Shown here in pieces: positions 1 through 6,948 of a stretch of DNA of 7,217 bases. The position numbers and the translations under genes were made by a program. The notes below the pieces were generated by a model that was not told the DNA's origin, searched no databases, and was given only the letters and a program-made list of their open reading frames with translations. How positions within the stretch are numbered: position 1 is the first letter of the stretch; every line of letters begins with the position of its first letter. Source of the DNA: Alphaproteobacteria bacterium (GTDB taxonomy: Bacteria; Pseudomonadota; Alphaproteobacteria; Micropepsales; Micropepsaceae); NCBI GenBank assembly GCA_003131925.1, contig PKWC01000135.1:1-7217 (forward strand). The letters run 5' to 3'.

Positions 1-2476
1 TGTAGTTGGCCTCGAAGTCGATGCCCTTGGTGAGAAGGTAGCCGGTGTTTTGTGTCAGGTTGCTGACGAAGCCGCCGCCATAGATCTGGCCAAAGGCATT
101 GCGGTGGACGAGAGGACAGAATATCGCCTCGGTCGCGGCCGTTGCAGTCGCGCCATAACACTCGGAGAGAGTAATGTTTGCGCCGATCGGGCCGATGAAC
201 TTGGACACTCTGATGTCGAAATAGTCGATGGTGGCCGTGAAGCCGTCGATGAAGGTCGGCGTGAACACCACGCCGATCGATTTCGTGTCGCCGACTTCGG
301 GCTTGAGGAGGGTGCTGCCGCCGACCAGCTGATTACACTGGGACGCCGGACACTGGAGAAGCAAAGTGCCTGCATTGGGGACGTTGGCGCATTGTCCCGT
401 GGTTTTCGTAAAGCAAGGATCCTGGCCGCTAAAGAGAACTTGATTCGCCGGAGCGAAGAGCTCCAGCACGTTGGGCGCCCGCACCGCTCGCTCCTGACTG
501 GCGCGAAGGCGGAAATCGTCGATGGGCTGCCATTCCAAACCGGCCTTCCACGCGCTGGTCGCTCCCGCGATGCTATAGGAGGAATAGCGATAGCCGCCGT
601 TGAAGGTGAGATCCTCAGCCCAAGGCATGCCCTGGATGATCGGAACTTTGACCTCGGTGAAGGCTTCCGTCACGTTGAAGCCGGATTCGGGCACCGGCAG
701 TGTGGCGCCGCCGGCGCCGAAGGTGTCATTGGTAAAGAAGTCGCGGCTTACGTTGAGTTCGAGGCGTTCGTCGCGCCACTCCCCACCGCCCGACACGGCG
801 ACGGGGTTCTTCGCCCAGGGCGACTGGAGACCATATTCGCCCAGATCGCCCGTGACCGAACCGCTGATGACCTGCTCCTGCGTGAAGCCCTGCTGGAAGC
901 TCGTCTGGGCGACATAATTCTGCGCCGCTTTCGAGATCGATCCGATGCCGTTGAAGATGTCGATGGGGACGCAACTCGGGTCGGCGGTGATGCCGGTCGT
1001 CGGATTGGGCTCTGCTGCAAAACACTTGCCCGTCAACGGGTCGACTTCCAGTGCGTTCTCGACACGGGATTTCGACATATTGTTCCTGACGATTTCCTGG
1101 AAGAGCGTGATGCCATACTGGGCGTAGACATCGTAGGTCCAGCCCGCTCCGAGATCGCCCCTGGCGCCGACCTGCATGCGATAGGCGGTATGGCGCAGAT
1201 CGGTCTGGCGGTCGCCGCCTTCGATGTTGCGGCGGCCGATAAATAACAGAGCTTGTTTTTGGCCGGCGTTCGTACAAATTTTACTTCTCTCCTGCGCCGT
1301 CATCAACGGATTGGAGCAATTGATTTCGTCCGCAGCGCCGCTGACGACACCGCTGCCCAGGAACAGACCTCCTGGCGCCAGTTGCTCGACCGTGTGGTCG
1401 TCGGTGAACATGAAGCTCGAATAGACGTCGAGCTCCTTGTTCTCCTGGTAATGGGCGAAGAAGCCGCCCGTGTAGCGCGTGTCCGGCCGCTGGAGGTATT
1501 GCAGCGGGCCGAAATTGAAGTGCTCAGCCGGCGTGCCGGTATATGGTATGAACTGACCGCTCCCGGGCTTGCCGGTGCCGGTCTCGAAGAAATCTCCGCC
1601 GTTGTCGAGCGATTCCCATCTATTGAAGTTGCTGGAGCCGACGCAGCTAAGGCCGCCATTGGCCGGGTCGCCGATGCCCGTGATGCTGGTGGAGATCAGC
1701 GCGCAGCTCGAAAAATCGCGCGCGCCGGAGAGAATCGCCTGGGTGTCGCGGTAGCCAAAATAGGCGGTAACATTGCCTTTGTCGTTGGCGGTATTCGTGC
1801 CCATGATCAAAGTGGCGTCGGAGGTGGAGCCGTCCCAGATGTTTTGGGGCGCATTCGCGAAGCTGGCCGCCGTGTTCAGCGAACGAACATAGCTGTTGGT
1901 GTTGTCGGCTTCGTTGACCGTGTACTGGCCGTCAACTTCGATGCCCTCGAAATCCTTGCGCATGATGAAGTTGACGACGCCGGCGAGAGCGTCGGAGCCG
2001 TACACCGCCGAGGCGCCGCCCGTCAGCACTTCGACATGGTCGACAAGGGCGGCCGGAATGGTGTCAAGGTCCGCGACCGGGTCGGCGACGTCGCCTGGCA
2101 TCAGGCGCGTGCCGTTCACCAGCACCAGGGTGCGCTTGGAACCCAGGCCGCGGAGGTCGGCGTTGGCCGTTCCGCTGCCGGCGTTCGTCACCGTCGAGTT
2201 CTGGTCCGCGAAGGCTTCAGGCAGGTTGTTGATGAGGGTACTCATATCGGTCGTACCCTCGAACTTCATCTCCTGCTGGCCGACAGCGGTGACGGGACTG
2301 GCGCTGTAGAGGCCGGTTTGCGGGATGCGCGAGCCCGTGACGACCACGGTTTCGACGTTACCGCCGCCCTCCGTTTGCGCCGAAGCCGGGGCAACGATCC
2401 CGATAGTCGCGGCGGAAGCTGCTCCGAGCAGCAATATGGAACGCAGATTGCGGATATCTTGATTGATCTTGAACAC
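1..2476 (-). CDS. TonB-dependent outer-membrane receptor (C-terminus beyond left edge)
   Basis: The frame is open for 825 codons from a GTG at 2476 to the window edge, with no frameshift or stop. Residues 1-33 form a signal peptide: basic start MFKINQDIRNLR, hydrophobic core, cleavage probably after APASA. ETVVVTG (about 42-48) is a TonB box. Residues 49-178 are the plug, with GSRIP, ADLRGLGSKRTLVLVNGTR, and VEVLTGGASAVYGSDALAGVVNFI, all hallmarks of this family. The rest alternates short strands and long Gly/Asn-rich loops as in a 22-strand barrel; some loops carry Cys pairs, e.g. CFTKTTGQC. Family members run to about 900-1000 residues, so roughly the last 100-150 lie outside, including the terminal strand. 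The protein would import a ligand across the outer membrane using TonB-ExbBD energy. The ligand cannot be read from the sequence. The GTG start is chosen because it gives the signal peptide and has a good ribosome site; upstream the frame closes near 2540. It lies downstream of, and on the same strand as, the MocR-type gene at 2813-4234. Confidence 0.95.
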   Translation of the reverse strand, partial: MFKINQDIRNLRSILLLGAASAATIGIVAPASAQTEGGGNVETVVVTGSRIPQTGLYSASPVTAVGQQEMKFEGTTDMSTLINNLPEAFADQNSTVTNAGSGTANADLRGLGSKRTLVLVNGTRLMPGDVADPVADLDTIPAALVDHVEVLTGGASAVYGSDALAGVVNFIMRKDFEGIEVDGQYTVNEADNTNSYVRSLNTAASFANAPQNIWDGSTSDATLIMGTNTANDKGNVTAYFGYRDTQAILSGARDFSSCALISTSITGIGDPANGGLSCVGSSNFNRWESLDNGGDFFETGTGKPGSGQFIPYTGTPAEHFNFGPLQYLQRPDTRYTGGFFAHYQENKELDVYSSFMFTDDHTVEQLAPGGLFLGSGVVSGAADEINCSNPLMTAQERSKICTNAGQKQALLFIGRRNIEGGDRQTDLRHTAYRMQVGARGDLGAGWTYDVYAQYGITLFQEIVRNNMSKSRVENALEVDPLTGKCFAAEPNPTTGITADPSCVPIDIFNGIGSISKAAQNYVAQTSFQQGFTQEQVISGSVTGDLGEYGLQSPWAKNPVAVSGGGEWRDERLELNVSRDFFTNDTFGAGGATLPVPESGFNVTEAFTEVKVPIIQGMPWAEDLTFNGGYRYSSYSIAGATSAWKAGLEWQPIDDFRLRASQERAVRAPNVLELFAPANQVLFSGQDPCFTKTTGQCANVPNAGTLLLQCPASQCNQLVGGSTLLKPEVGDTKSIGVVFTPTFIDGFTATIDYFDIRVSKFIGPIGANITLSECYGATATAATEAIFCPLVHRNAFGQIYGGGFVSNLTQNTGYLLTKGIDFEANY

Positions 2477-2482
2477 GTGGAA

Positions 2483-2489
2483 CCCCCTC
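2483..2489 (-). promoter_or_regulatory. Ribosome binding site of the receptor gene
   Basis: On the minus strand GAGGGGG lies 6 bases before the GTG at 2476. This purine run is what supports the GTG, since no ATG is available at a sensible position ahead of the signal peptide. Confidence 0.6.
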
Positions 2490-2577
2490 GTCCTGGTGGC
2501 GATTGTCACATCGCGCGCGCTGAAAACGGCGTTCGCATGCTAGGAATCGCAGTGAGGGCCAATCCATTTCAAACGGC

Positions 2578-2586
2578 AGGAACCAA
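2578..2586 (-). promoter_or_regulatory. Possible regulator half-site upstream of the receptor
   Basis: The minus-strand word TTGGTTCCT is identical to plus positions 4396-4404, the right arm of the dyad between the two MocR-type genes. It sits about 100 bases before the receptor start. ATGGATTGG follows nearby on the same strand (within 2558-2570) and recalls ATGGACAATTGG in the dyad, but the order differs. This could be a half-site linking the receptor to one of the regulators. A 9-base match can occur by chance, so support is weak. Confidence 0.25.
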
Positions 2587-2812
2587 ACAGAAGGCAACGT
2601 GACTGTTGCAAAAATGGCGGGCGCTTCACGCCGATAAATGCAAGGCCCAATTCATGCGTTGTTTTGCTTGTTGTGCAGCCTCACGCGCGTCCAGGAATCT
2701 TCCCCTGTGCGCAGAAAAGACTCCTGCATGCGAGCCAAAGAGCCCTTCTCGAACAAACCAAAACCGGTTGACCCCCCGGGACCCACAATCAAAGGCAGGA
2801 AACGCGCAGGAC

Positions 2813-4234
2813 TCACGCAGTTCTGACTGCTCCGCGAATCGTGCTCACGGCTGCGGCAATGATGCCGGGTCCAAATCCGGCGAAACCGAACACCGCTTCC
2901 TCGGTTTCCCGGGGGACTAAACGGAATTTGCCCATTCCTCTCACGACAATTCCTTCTCGCGCGCAAAGATCGACGAATTGCTGCTCGCGATGAACGTGAA
3001 GCGAGGCCACCACATGCGTTCCGATGTCCTTCCTGTGAGGCGTAAGGGTGCCGGACAGATCTCTTTCGAGGGACCGCACCAGTGCGGCCCTCCGCTCGGG
3101 ATAAGCAGCGGCTAGGCGCCTCAAATGATCGTCGAAATGTCCACCATTGATGAAATCCGCCAGGATCATCTGGTTGGGAACGTTGGGGTGCTCGTCCACC
3201 CCGACCCGCACTGCCGCAATTCGGTCGAGAAGCGGTGGCGGACATACCGCGAAGGCGATGCGCAAGGCCGGAAACAGAATCGGATTGAACGAATTGACGT
3301 AGATCGTCCGGGATCTGTCCGTCGCCGCCAGAGGTTTTGCCGCGTGCCGCCAGTCGGTGCTCTGCCAGTCGTAATCATCTTCAACGATCCATGCGTCATG
3401 CGCCAAAGCCCAGGCGAGCAGCCTGGCGCGGCGGTCCTTCGTCATCACCGCGCAGGTCGGAAACTGGCAGGCCGGAGTCACAATCGCGAGTTTCGCGTGT
3501 GGTGCAGCGACGATGCCGCGAGCCACATCCGTTCCGGATTCATCGACGGAAACCGGCATCAGGCGCATGCCGCAATTGCGGAGCGACTGCACGGAGGCGG
3601 GATATCCCGGATCTTCGACCCATGCGTCGGCGCCGGAGAGATTGAGGACGCGAATCGCAAGATCGATCGCAGCCGGCGCGCTGGTCATAACGATGATCTC
3701 GTGCGGACCGCATGCGATCCCCCTCGAAATTGTGACATGCGCCGCAATGGCCTCCCGGAGCGGCAGCCAGCCAAGCGACTCTCCAAGTGCAAGTCCGGCG
3801 CGTGAGATTTGCTTCCAGCGCCGGGATTGCAGCTTGTTCCAGAGCCGTACGGGAAAAAGATCGATGGCGTGCGCACGCGGTGACAGAGGAGACCCGCGCG
3901 AATCCGTGTATCCGGGTTTCGCGGGCGGAGGCACTGGAGGCCCGCTATAGGTCACGTAGACGCCCGAGCCTTTGCGCGCCCTGACCCAGCCGTCGGCGAT
4001 CATTCGATCCAGTGCGCCCAGAACCGTGTTGCGGGAAACTGACAGTTGCACTGCGAGCGCACGCGAAGGCGGGACCTTTGCTCCGCGAGGCCACGCGCCC
4101 GAAAGGACGAGCCAACGGATGCGCTGGTACACTCTCTCGTGCAGCGGAAAATTCTGGTCTGCATCCGGCAACTGTCCCACTCCCCGCGCCATTGCTGCGG
4201 GAAAGGTTGAACCAGGATCACGGGACGCGCGCAT
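2813..4234 (-). CDS. MocR-type GntR-family regulator with degenerate aminotransferase domain (first copy)
   Basis: This 473-residue cytoplasmic protein has the MocR layout. The GntR winged helix-turn-helix covers about residues 29-95 (LHERVYQRIRWLVLSG, VPPSRALAVQLSVSRNTV, GSGVYVT). A Pro-rich linker follows, then a fold-type-I aminotransferase-like domain from about 120 to the end. Family landmarks are present: WVEDPGY (205-211), TPACQFPT (253-260), VEDDYD (284-289) and FGFAGF near the end. Where the family has G-T-F-S-K-x-L-F-P, this protein has NSFNPILFP (314-322), so the Schiff-base lysine is Pro318 (codon 3281-3283). The Asp and Tyr of the DDYD motif, which hold the PLP ring, remain. Normal family members bind PLP and control genes of vitamin B6, amino acid or amine metabolism; this one probably does not form the internal aldimine. 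The ATG at 4234 is chosen over one at 4324 because of a GAAGG 10 bases ahead and a normal N-terminal length; an ATG at 4192 is also possible. It is divergent from the second MocR gene and upstream of the receptor. Confidence 0.92.
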   Translation of the reverse strand: MRASRDPGSTFPAAMARGVGQLPDADQNFPLHERVYQRIRWLVLSGAWPRGAKVPPSRALAVQLSVSRNTVLGALDRMIADGWVRARKGSGVYVTYSGPPVPPPAKPGYTDSRGSPLSPRAHAIDLFPVRLWNKLQSRRWKQISRAGLALGESLGWLPLREAIAAHVTISRGIACGPHEIIVMTSAPAAIDLAIRVLNLSGADAWVEDPGYPASVQSLRNCGMRLMPVSVDESGTDVARGIVAAPHAKLAIVTPACQFPTCAVMTKDRRARLLAWALAHDAWIVEDDYDWQSTDWRHAAKPLAATDRSRTIYVNSFNPILFPALRIAFAVCPPPLLDRIAAVRVGVDEHPNVPNQMILADFINGGHFDDHLRRLAAAYPERRAALVRSLERDLSGTLTPHRKDIGTHVVASLHVHREQQFVDLCAREGIVVRGMGKFRLVPRETEEAVFGFAGFGPGIIAAAVSTIRGAVRTA

Positions 4235-4244
4235 GAAATCGCTG

Positions 4245-4249
4245 CCTTC
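4245..4249 (-). promoter_or_regulatory. Ribosome binding site deciding the start of the first MocR-type gene
   Basis: Minus-strand GAAGG lies 10 bases before the ATG at 4234. The alternative ATGs at 4324 and 4192 have no comparable purine run. The spacing is slightly long, so confidence is moderate. Confidence 0.45.
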
Positions 4250-4281
4250 ACGCAAACGTGACTCCCGGATGTATCGCGCTA

Positions 4282-4291
4282 TGCCATGGCA
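4282..4291. promoter_or_regulatory. Palindrome TGCCATGGCA upstream of the first MocR-type gene
   Basis: This perfect 10-base palindrome lies about 48 bases before the minus-strand ATG at 4234, where a promoter or operator is expected. Its core CCATGG recurs at 4386-4391, inside the larger dyad near the second regulator. It is a candidate regulator site, but short palindromes also arise by chance. Confidence 0.3.
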
Positions 4292-4365
4292 GTGACCATG
4301 CGCCCGATCATGCCTGTAACGCATGAGTCAGAACTAGCGGCATCAATGGGGGATTTCGGGCCGCA

Positions 4366-4402
4366 GAACCAATGTCACCATTACGCCATGGACAATTGGT
4401 TC
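4366..4402. promoter_or_regulatory. Operator-like inverted repeat in the divergent promoter region
   Basis: The arms GAACCAAT (4366-4373) and ATTGGTTC (4395-4402) are a perfect 8-base inverted repeat. Allowing one extra base in the right arm, the symmetry extends to GAACCAATGTC / GACAATTGGTTC, with 14 bases between the arms (4377-4390). The element lies between two divergent regulator genes, the usual site of autoregulation for GntR/MocR proteins. Arm length and position support a protein-binding site. Which regulator binds is not shown, and I see no convincing -35/-10 pair around it. Confidence 0.55.
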
Positions 4403-4416
4403 CTATGCAATGGTGA
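4375..4416. promoter_or_regulatory. Second, interleaved inverted repeat TCACCATT / AATGGTGA
   Basis: The arms at 4375-4382 and 4409-4416 are perfect complements (8 bases) with a 26-base spacer. The pair is interleaved with the GAACCAAT dyad rather than nested in it, so both cannot form one cruciform. This looks more like overlapping binding sites than an RNA hairpin. The right arm covers the upstream ATG at 4410, one reason to prefer the later start at 4461 for the second regulator. Confidence 0.35.
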
Positions 4417-4460
4417 AATTGGCTCTCGCTTCCGCGAAGCAAATCGGGCGAAATCCGTGC

Positions 4461-6041
4461 ATGCGTGCACATCGCTCCAACATCGTCGCACAGCACGACA
4501 GCGAATACGGACATTCGGTCGGATCGGGCGCGATCGACTTGCCGCTCGCCATTGCGGCGATGCGCATCAATCCGGAATCGCCCATTCCCCTCTACGAACA
4601 GATTTGCAGCGCTCTGCGCAATGCCGTCGTTGCGGGGGATCTGCCTCCTGGCACGTCCATTCCTACCAGCCGCGAACTCGCCATCGCCATGCGCGTGGGG
4701 CGAAACACCGTCGTCACAGCCTATTCCCGGCTTGTCGCGGAGGGCTATCTCGTATCGAACCGGCGCCGGGGCACGCAGGTTGCGAAGGAACTGCTCGGCG
4801 CGCGGGTGTTCGCCAGCGACATGGAACAGGCCGGCGATTCCGGCGGGCAACGCTCCGTTTCGATCGGCAAGATCGAAATCAGCTTTCGCGCCCAACATGC
4901 GCTGCGGGAACCATTCGCATCCAATTCGCCGGGCGGCCCGTTCGCACTGCATGCACCGGATCCGTCGCTGTTTCCGCGCAATCAGCTCGGACGTTTGCTG
5001 ACGGAAGAGTTTGGCCGCTCGCAGGCCGGCGATGGCGCGCAAGCCGTGCGCCGGTTTCAGGCGGCGCTGGCCGCGTATCTCCGTCTCAAGCGGGGCGTTT
5101 GCTGCGAGCCTTCGCAGATCATACCCGTGACTTGCATCGAAAGTGCTCTCGATCTCACCGCACGGGTGATGATCGATCCGGGTCACTGCGTGCTGATCGA
5201 AGACCCCGCTCTTCCTGTCGCCCGCCAGGCTTTCGCTGCCGCAGGCGCGCGTGTGCTGGCGCTGCCCGGCGATGCATCGGGCGCCGATCCGGCGCGCGTG
5301 TCCGCGCCGCCATCCAGGCTCATTTTCGTTTCACCTTCCGTCAGCTTTCCGATAGGCCGCCAGATGGCGCAGGACCGGCGGCTGGCGCTGCTGGAATTCG
5401 CGCAACGGTCGGGCTCCATGATCTTCGAAGCTGATACGTCCTGGGAATTGTCGTACCAGAACGAACGCTTGCGCGCCCTTCAGGGCAGCGATCGTTGCGG
5501 CCAGGTGATTTACTTCGGCAGTATGAACGAGACGCTCGGCCCGTATATTCGCGCGAGCTACCTTGTCGTTCCACCCGATCTCGTCGAACCGTTCTCAGAG
5601 ACAGCCAGGCGTATCGGCTATGGCCCCGACACCTTCGTGCTCGCCGCGGTCGCGCGCTATATCGAAGACAGCCAGTACGCTGTTCACGTCAGGGCGATCC
5701 GCGCACTTTATGGGCAGCGGATGATTGCTTTCGTCCAGGCGTTGCGGACGCATTTGCGCAAGGCGACCGCGCTCGAACCTGCGGGAGGCTTGCACATCAC
5801 CCTGCTGCTTCCCGATCGGCTGGATGAAATTGCGGTTTGCCGGGTGGCCGCCGGGCACGGATTCGCCGTTGCGCCGCTGTCGTCGTTCTACCAGACAAAC
5901 GCGCAGACAAGCGGTGTCGTTCTCGGATTCGGCTTGCTGCCGGAACGCAATATCGACGCCATCGTGCGACGATTCGCAGATCTGATTGCCAGTCCTTCCG
6001 GAAACCGCCAAACGCCGGAACTGGAGCGCCAGATCGCCTGA
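4461..6041 (+). CDS. MocR-type GntR-family regulator with degenerate aminotransferase domain (second copy)
   Basis: This is 526 residues from the ATG at 4461 (543 from the ATG at 4410); neither start has a strong ribosome site. The conserved MocR opening IDLPLAI...PIPLYEQI is at 25-48. The winged helix-turn-helix covers about 41-107 (LPPGTSIPTSRELAIAMRVGR, NTVVTAYSRLVAEGYLV). A linker leads to an aminotransferase-like domain from about 160 on, with SALDLTARVMIDPG (228-241), VLIEDPALP (244-252), VSPSVSFPIG (290-299) and VVLGFGLLPE near the end. Cofactor residues are largely gone. The family EDDYDSE is here EADTSWE (323-329), losing the ring-binding Asp (Ala324) and the Tyr (Thr326). The G-T-F-S-K motif is GSMNE (353-357), so the Schiff-base lysine is Glu357 (codon 5529-5531). 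The fold therefore seems kept without canonical PLP chemistry. Residues 108-160 form a longer linker than in the first copy, and overall similarity between the two is low. It is divergent from the first MocR gene and followed at 143 bases by the HD hydrolase on the same strand. Confidence 0.92.
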   Translation: MRAHRSNIVAQHDSEYGHSVGSGAIDLPLAIAAMRINPESPIPLYEQICSALRNAVVAGDLPPGTSIPTSRELAIAMRVGRNTVVTAYSRLVAEGYLVSNRRRGTQVAKELLGARVFASDMEQAGDSGGQRSVSIGKIEISFRAQHALREPFASNSPGGPFALHAPDPSLFPRNQLGRLLTEEFGRSQAGDGAQAVRRFQAALAAYLRLKRGVCCEPSQIIPVTCIESALDLTARVMIDPGHCVLIEDPALPVARQAFAAAGARVLALPGDASGADPARVSAPPSRLIFVSPSVSFPIGRQMAQDRRLALLEFAQRSGSMIFEADTSWELSYQNERLRALQGSDRCGQVIYFGSMNETLGPYIRASYLVVPPDLVEPFSETARRIGYGPDTFVLAAVARYIEDSQYAVHVRAIRALYGQRMIAFVQALRTHLRKATALEPAGGLHITLLLPDRLDEIAVCRVAAGHGFAVAPLSSFYQTNAQTSGVVLGFGLLPERNIDAIVRRFADLIASPSGNRQTPELERQIA

Positions 6042-6092
6042 ATTCGGTACACATGTCTGCACTTCGACCGTTTCTCGCGGTTGCACTCCATG

Positions 6093-6166
6093 CTTCGACA
6101 GGCTCAGCATGAGGTAATATTGAAGACCTCTCACTGAGCTTGTCGAAGGGTGAGCTTGTCGAAGGG
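6093..6166. repeat. REP-like hairpin repeat with a tandem 16-bp unit
   Basis: The arms CTTCGACAGGCTCAG (6093-6107) and CTGAGCTTGTCGAAG (6134-6148) pair at 14 of 15 positions. Within the loop GAGGT (6111-6115) pairs with ACCTC (6126-6130), giving a long stem with an interior bulge. The right arm is then duplicated: TGAGCTTGTCGAAGGG occurs exactly at 6135-6150 and 6151-6166. This sequence type is a dispersed intergenic repeat in many sphingomonads and other alphaproteobacteria. Lying 52 bases after the stop of the second MocR-type gene, it may also work as a transcription terminator or mRNA-stabilising hairpin, although no T-run follows. Confidence 0.75.
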
Positions 6167-6171
6167 TGGCT

Positions 6172-6177
6172 ACAGGG
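6172..6177 (+). promoter_or_regulatory. Ribosome binding site of the HD-domain gene
   Basis: ACAGGG ends 7 bases before the ATG at 6185. It supports this start over an in-frame TTG at 6140, which lies inside the tandem repeat and has no purine run in front of it. Confidence 0.5.
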
Positions 6178-6184
6178 TTTCGCG

Positions 6185-6922
6185 ATGCTGACGGACAAAC
6201 GCGCTTTCATGGGCTGTCTGGCTGGTTGCATCGCAACGCCGTCCTTGCGCGCCATGGCCGCTCAATCGTCGCCCAAGGAATTGCCGAAAGAGGTTGCCGG
6301 CATACGAATCCCGGACACCGATCTTACGCGCCGGGCCACCGCGTTTTCCCGCCGTTTTTGTCCCGATTTCCTGTTCAACCACTCGATGCGCACGTTTCTC
6401 TTCGGCGCCGCCTTTGCTGCGCGTCAAACGGTGACATTCGATGCCGAAGCGGCTTTTGTTGCCGCGTCTCTTCACGATCTCGGCCTTCTGCCCACGTTCG
6501 CGACACCGGAAAACACGTTCGAAGTCGATGGCGCCAATGCCGCAGAATCATTCATGCGCTCGCAGGGCGCTCGCGCCTCCGAAACCAATGAGGTGTGGAG
6601 CGCCGTCGCGATGCACGCGCTGCGACGGCAGTTCATTGCCCGGCAGCACGGCGAGGTGCTCGTCGTGAGTTCCGGCGCTGGCGCCGACTTTGCGGGTCCC
6701 GACCGCGACGACATCGATCAGGCGCGCGTCGACGAAATCGTCGCCGCCTTTCCCCGCCTACAGTTCAAGTCGCGTTTCCTCGCCATGCTTACCGACCACT
6801 GTCGCCGCAAGCCAGATTCCCAGCGATCAACCTGGCTGGAGGGATTTTGTCACGCGACCGTTCCACAATCTCCCGTTCCTTCCATCGCCGGCGCGTTGGC
6901 GCGAGCGCCGTTTGCGGAATAG
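6185..6922 (+). CDS. HD-domain hydrolase, cyanamide hydratase-like, with probable export signal
   Basis: This 245-residue protein has an HD metal-hydrolase domain over about 42-215. Metal-ligand candidates are His66 (LFNHSMRT), His97-Asp98 (AASLHDLG) and His144 (AVAMHALR). The segments IPDTDLTRRA, FLFNHSMRTFLFG, FEVDGANAAESF, GAGADFAGP and HCRRKP resemble the cyanamide hydratase-like HD group, whose founders hydrate cyanamide to urea with zinc; the real substrate here is unknown. The N-terminus is unusual: MLTDKRAFMGCLAGCIATPS followed by LRAMAAQ. It reads either as a Tat-type signal with Lys-Arg instead of Arg-Arg (cleavage near AMA), or as a short lipoprotein signal with lipobox LAGC. Family members are normally cytoplasmic, so a periplasmic form would be noteworthy; it could also be an uncleaved extension. 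The stop is TAG at 6920-6922. The repeat upstream separates it from the second MocR gene, so independent expression is likely. Confidence 0.85.
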   Translation: MLTDKRAFMGCLAGCIATPSLRAMAAQSSPKELPKEVAGIRIPDTDLTRRATAFSRRFCPDFLFNHSMRTFLFGAAFAARQTVTFDAEAAFVAASLHDLGLLPTFATPENTFEVDGANAAESFMRSQGARASETNEVWSAVAMHALRRQFIARQHGEVLVVSSGAGADFAGPDRDDIDQARVDEIVAAFPRLQFKSRFLAMLTDHCRRKPDSQRSTWLEGFCHATVPQSPVPSIAGALARAPFAE

Positions 6923-6948
6923 CCGCGGCACGCCAACGCCGACGCAGC

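Larger units (their letters stand above)
2477..2812 (-). other. Intergenic leader/promoter region of the receptor gene
   Basis: This is 336 bases between the stop of the upstream MocR-type gene and the receptor start, both on the minus strand. No convincing gene is present; the short frames here lack ribosome sites and recognisable content. No clear -35/-10 pair and no strong terminator hairpin with a T-run was found. Visible small elements are the palindrome AACCGGTT at 2762-2769, the receptor ribosome site, and a 9-base match to the divergent operator region (2578-2586). The length suggests the receptor has its own promoter rather than relying only on read-through. Confidence 0.5.

Noticed and set aside
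50..2602. Two long plus-strand open frames (50-1246 and 1253-2602)
   Set aside because: They lie antisense to the receptor, whose frame is continuous with clear family motifs. Their translations are Arg/Ala/Gly/Asp-rich with no recognisable domain, as expected from a high-GC antisense frame.
2762..2769. AACCGGTT palindrome as an operator
   Set aside because: An 8-base palindrome alone is common by chance in this composition, and nothing around it extends the symmetry.
2652..3245. Minus-strand 197-codon open frame across the end of the first MocR gene and the following gap
   Set aside because: It is mostly a shifted phase of the MocR coding sequence; the part in the gap has no recognisable content.
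4308..5186. Minus-strand 292-codon open frame
   Set aside because: It is antisense to the second MocR gene and has no family resemblance or ribosome site.
4286..5434. Plus-strand 382-codon open frame overlapping the second MocR gene
   Set aside because: It overlaps the well-supported MocR frame in another phase; its composition is rich in Arg, Ala and Ser with no domain.
6140..6184. N-terminal extension of the HD protein from a TTG at 6140
   Set aside because: The codons come from the tandem repeat, there is no ribosome site, and the ATG at 6185 has ACAGGG 7 bases ahead.
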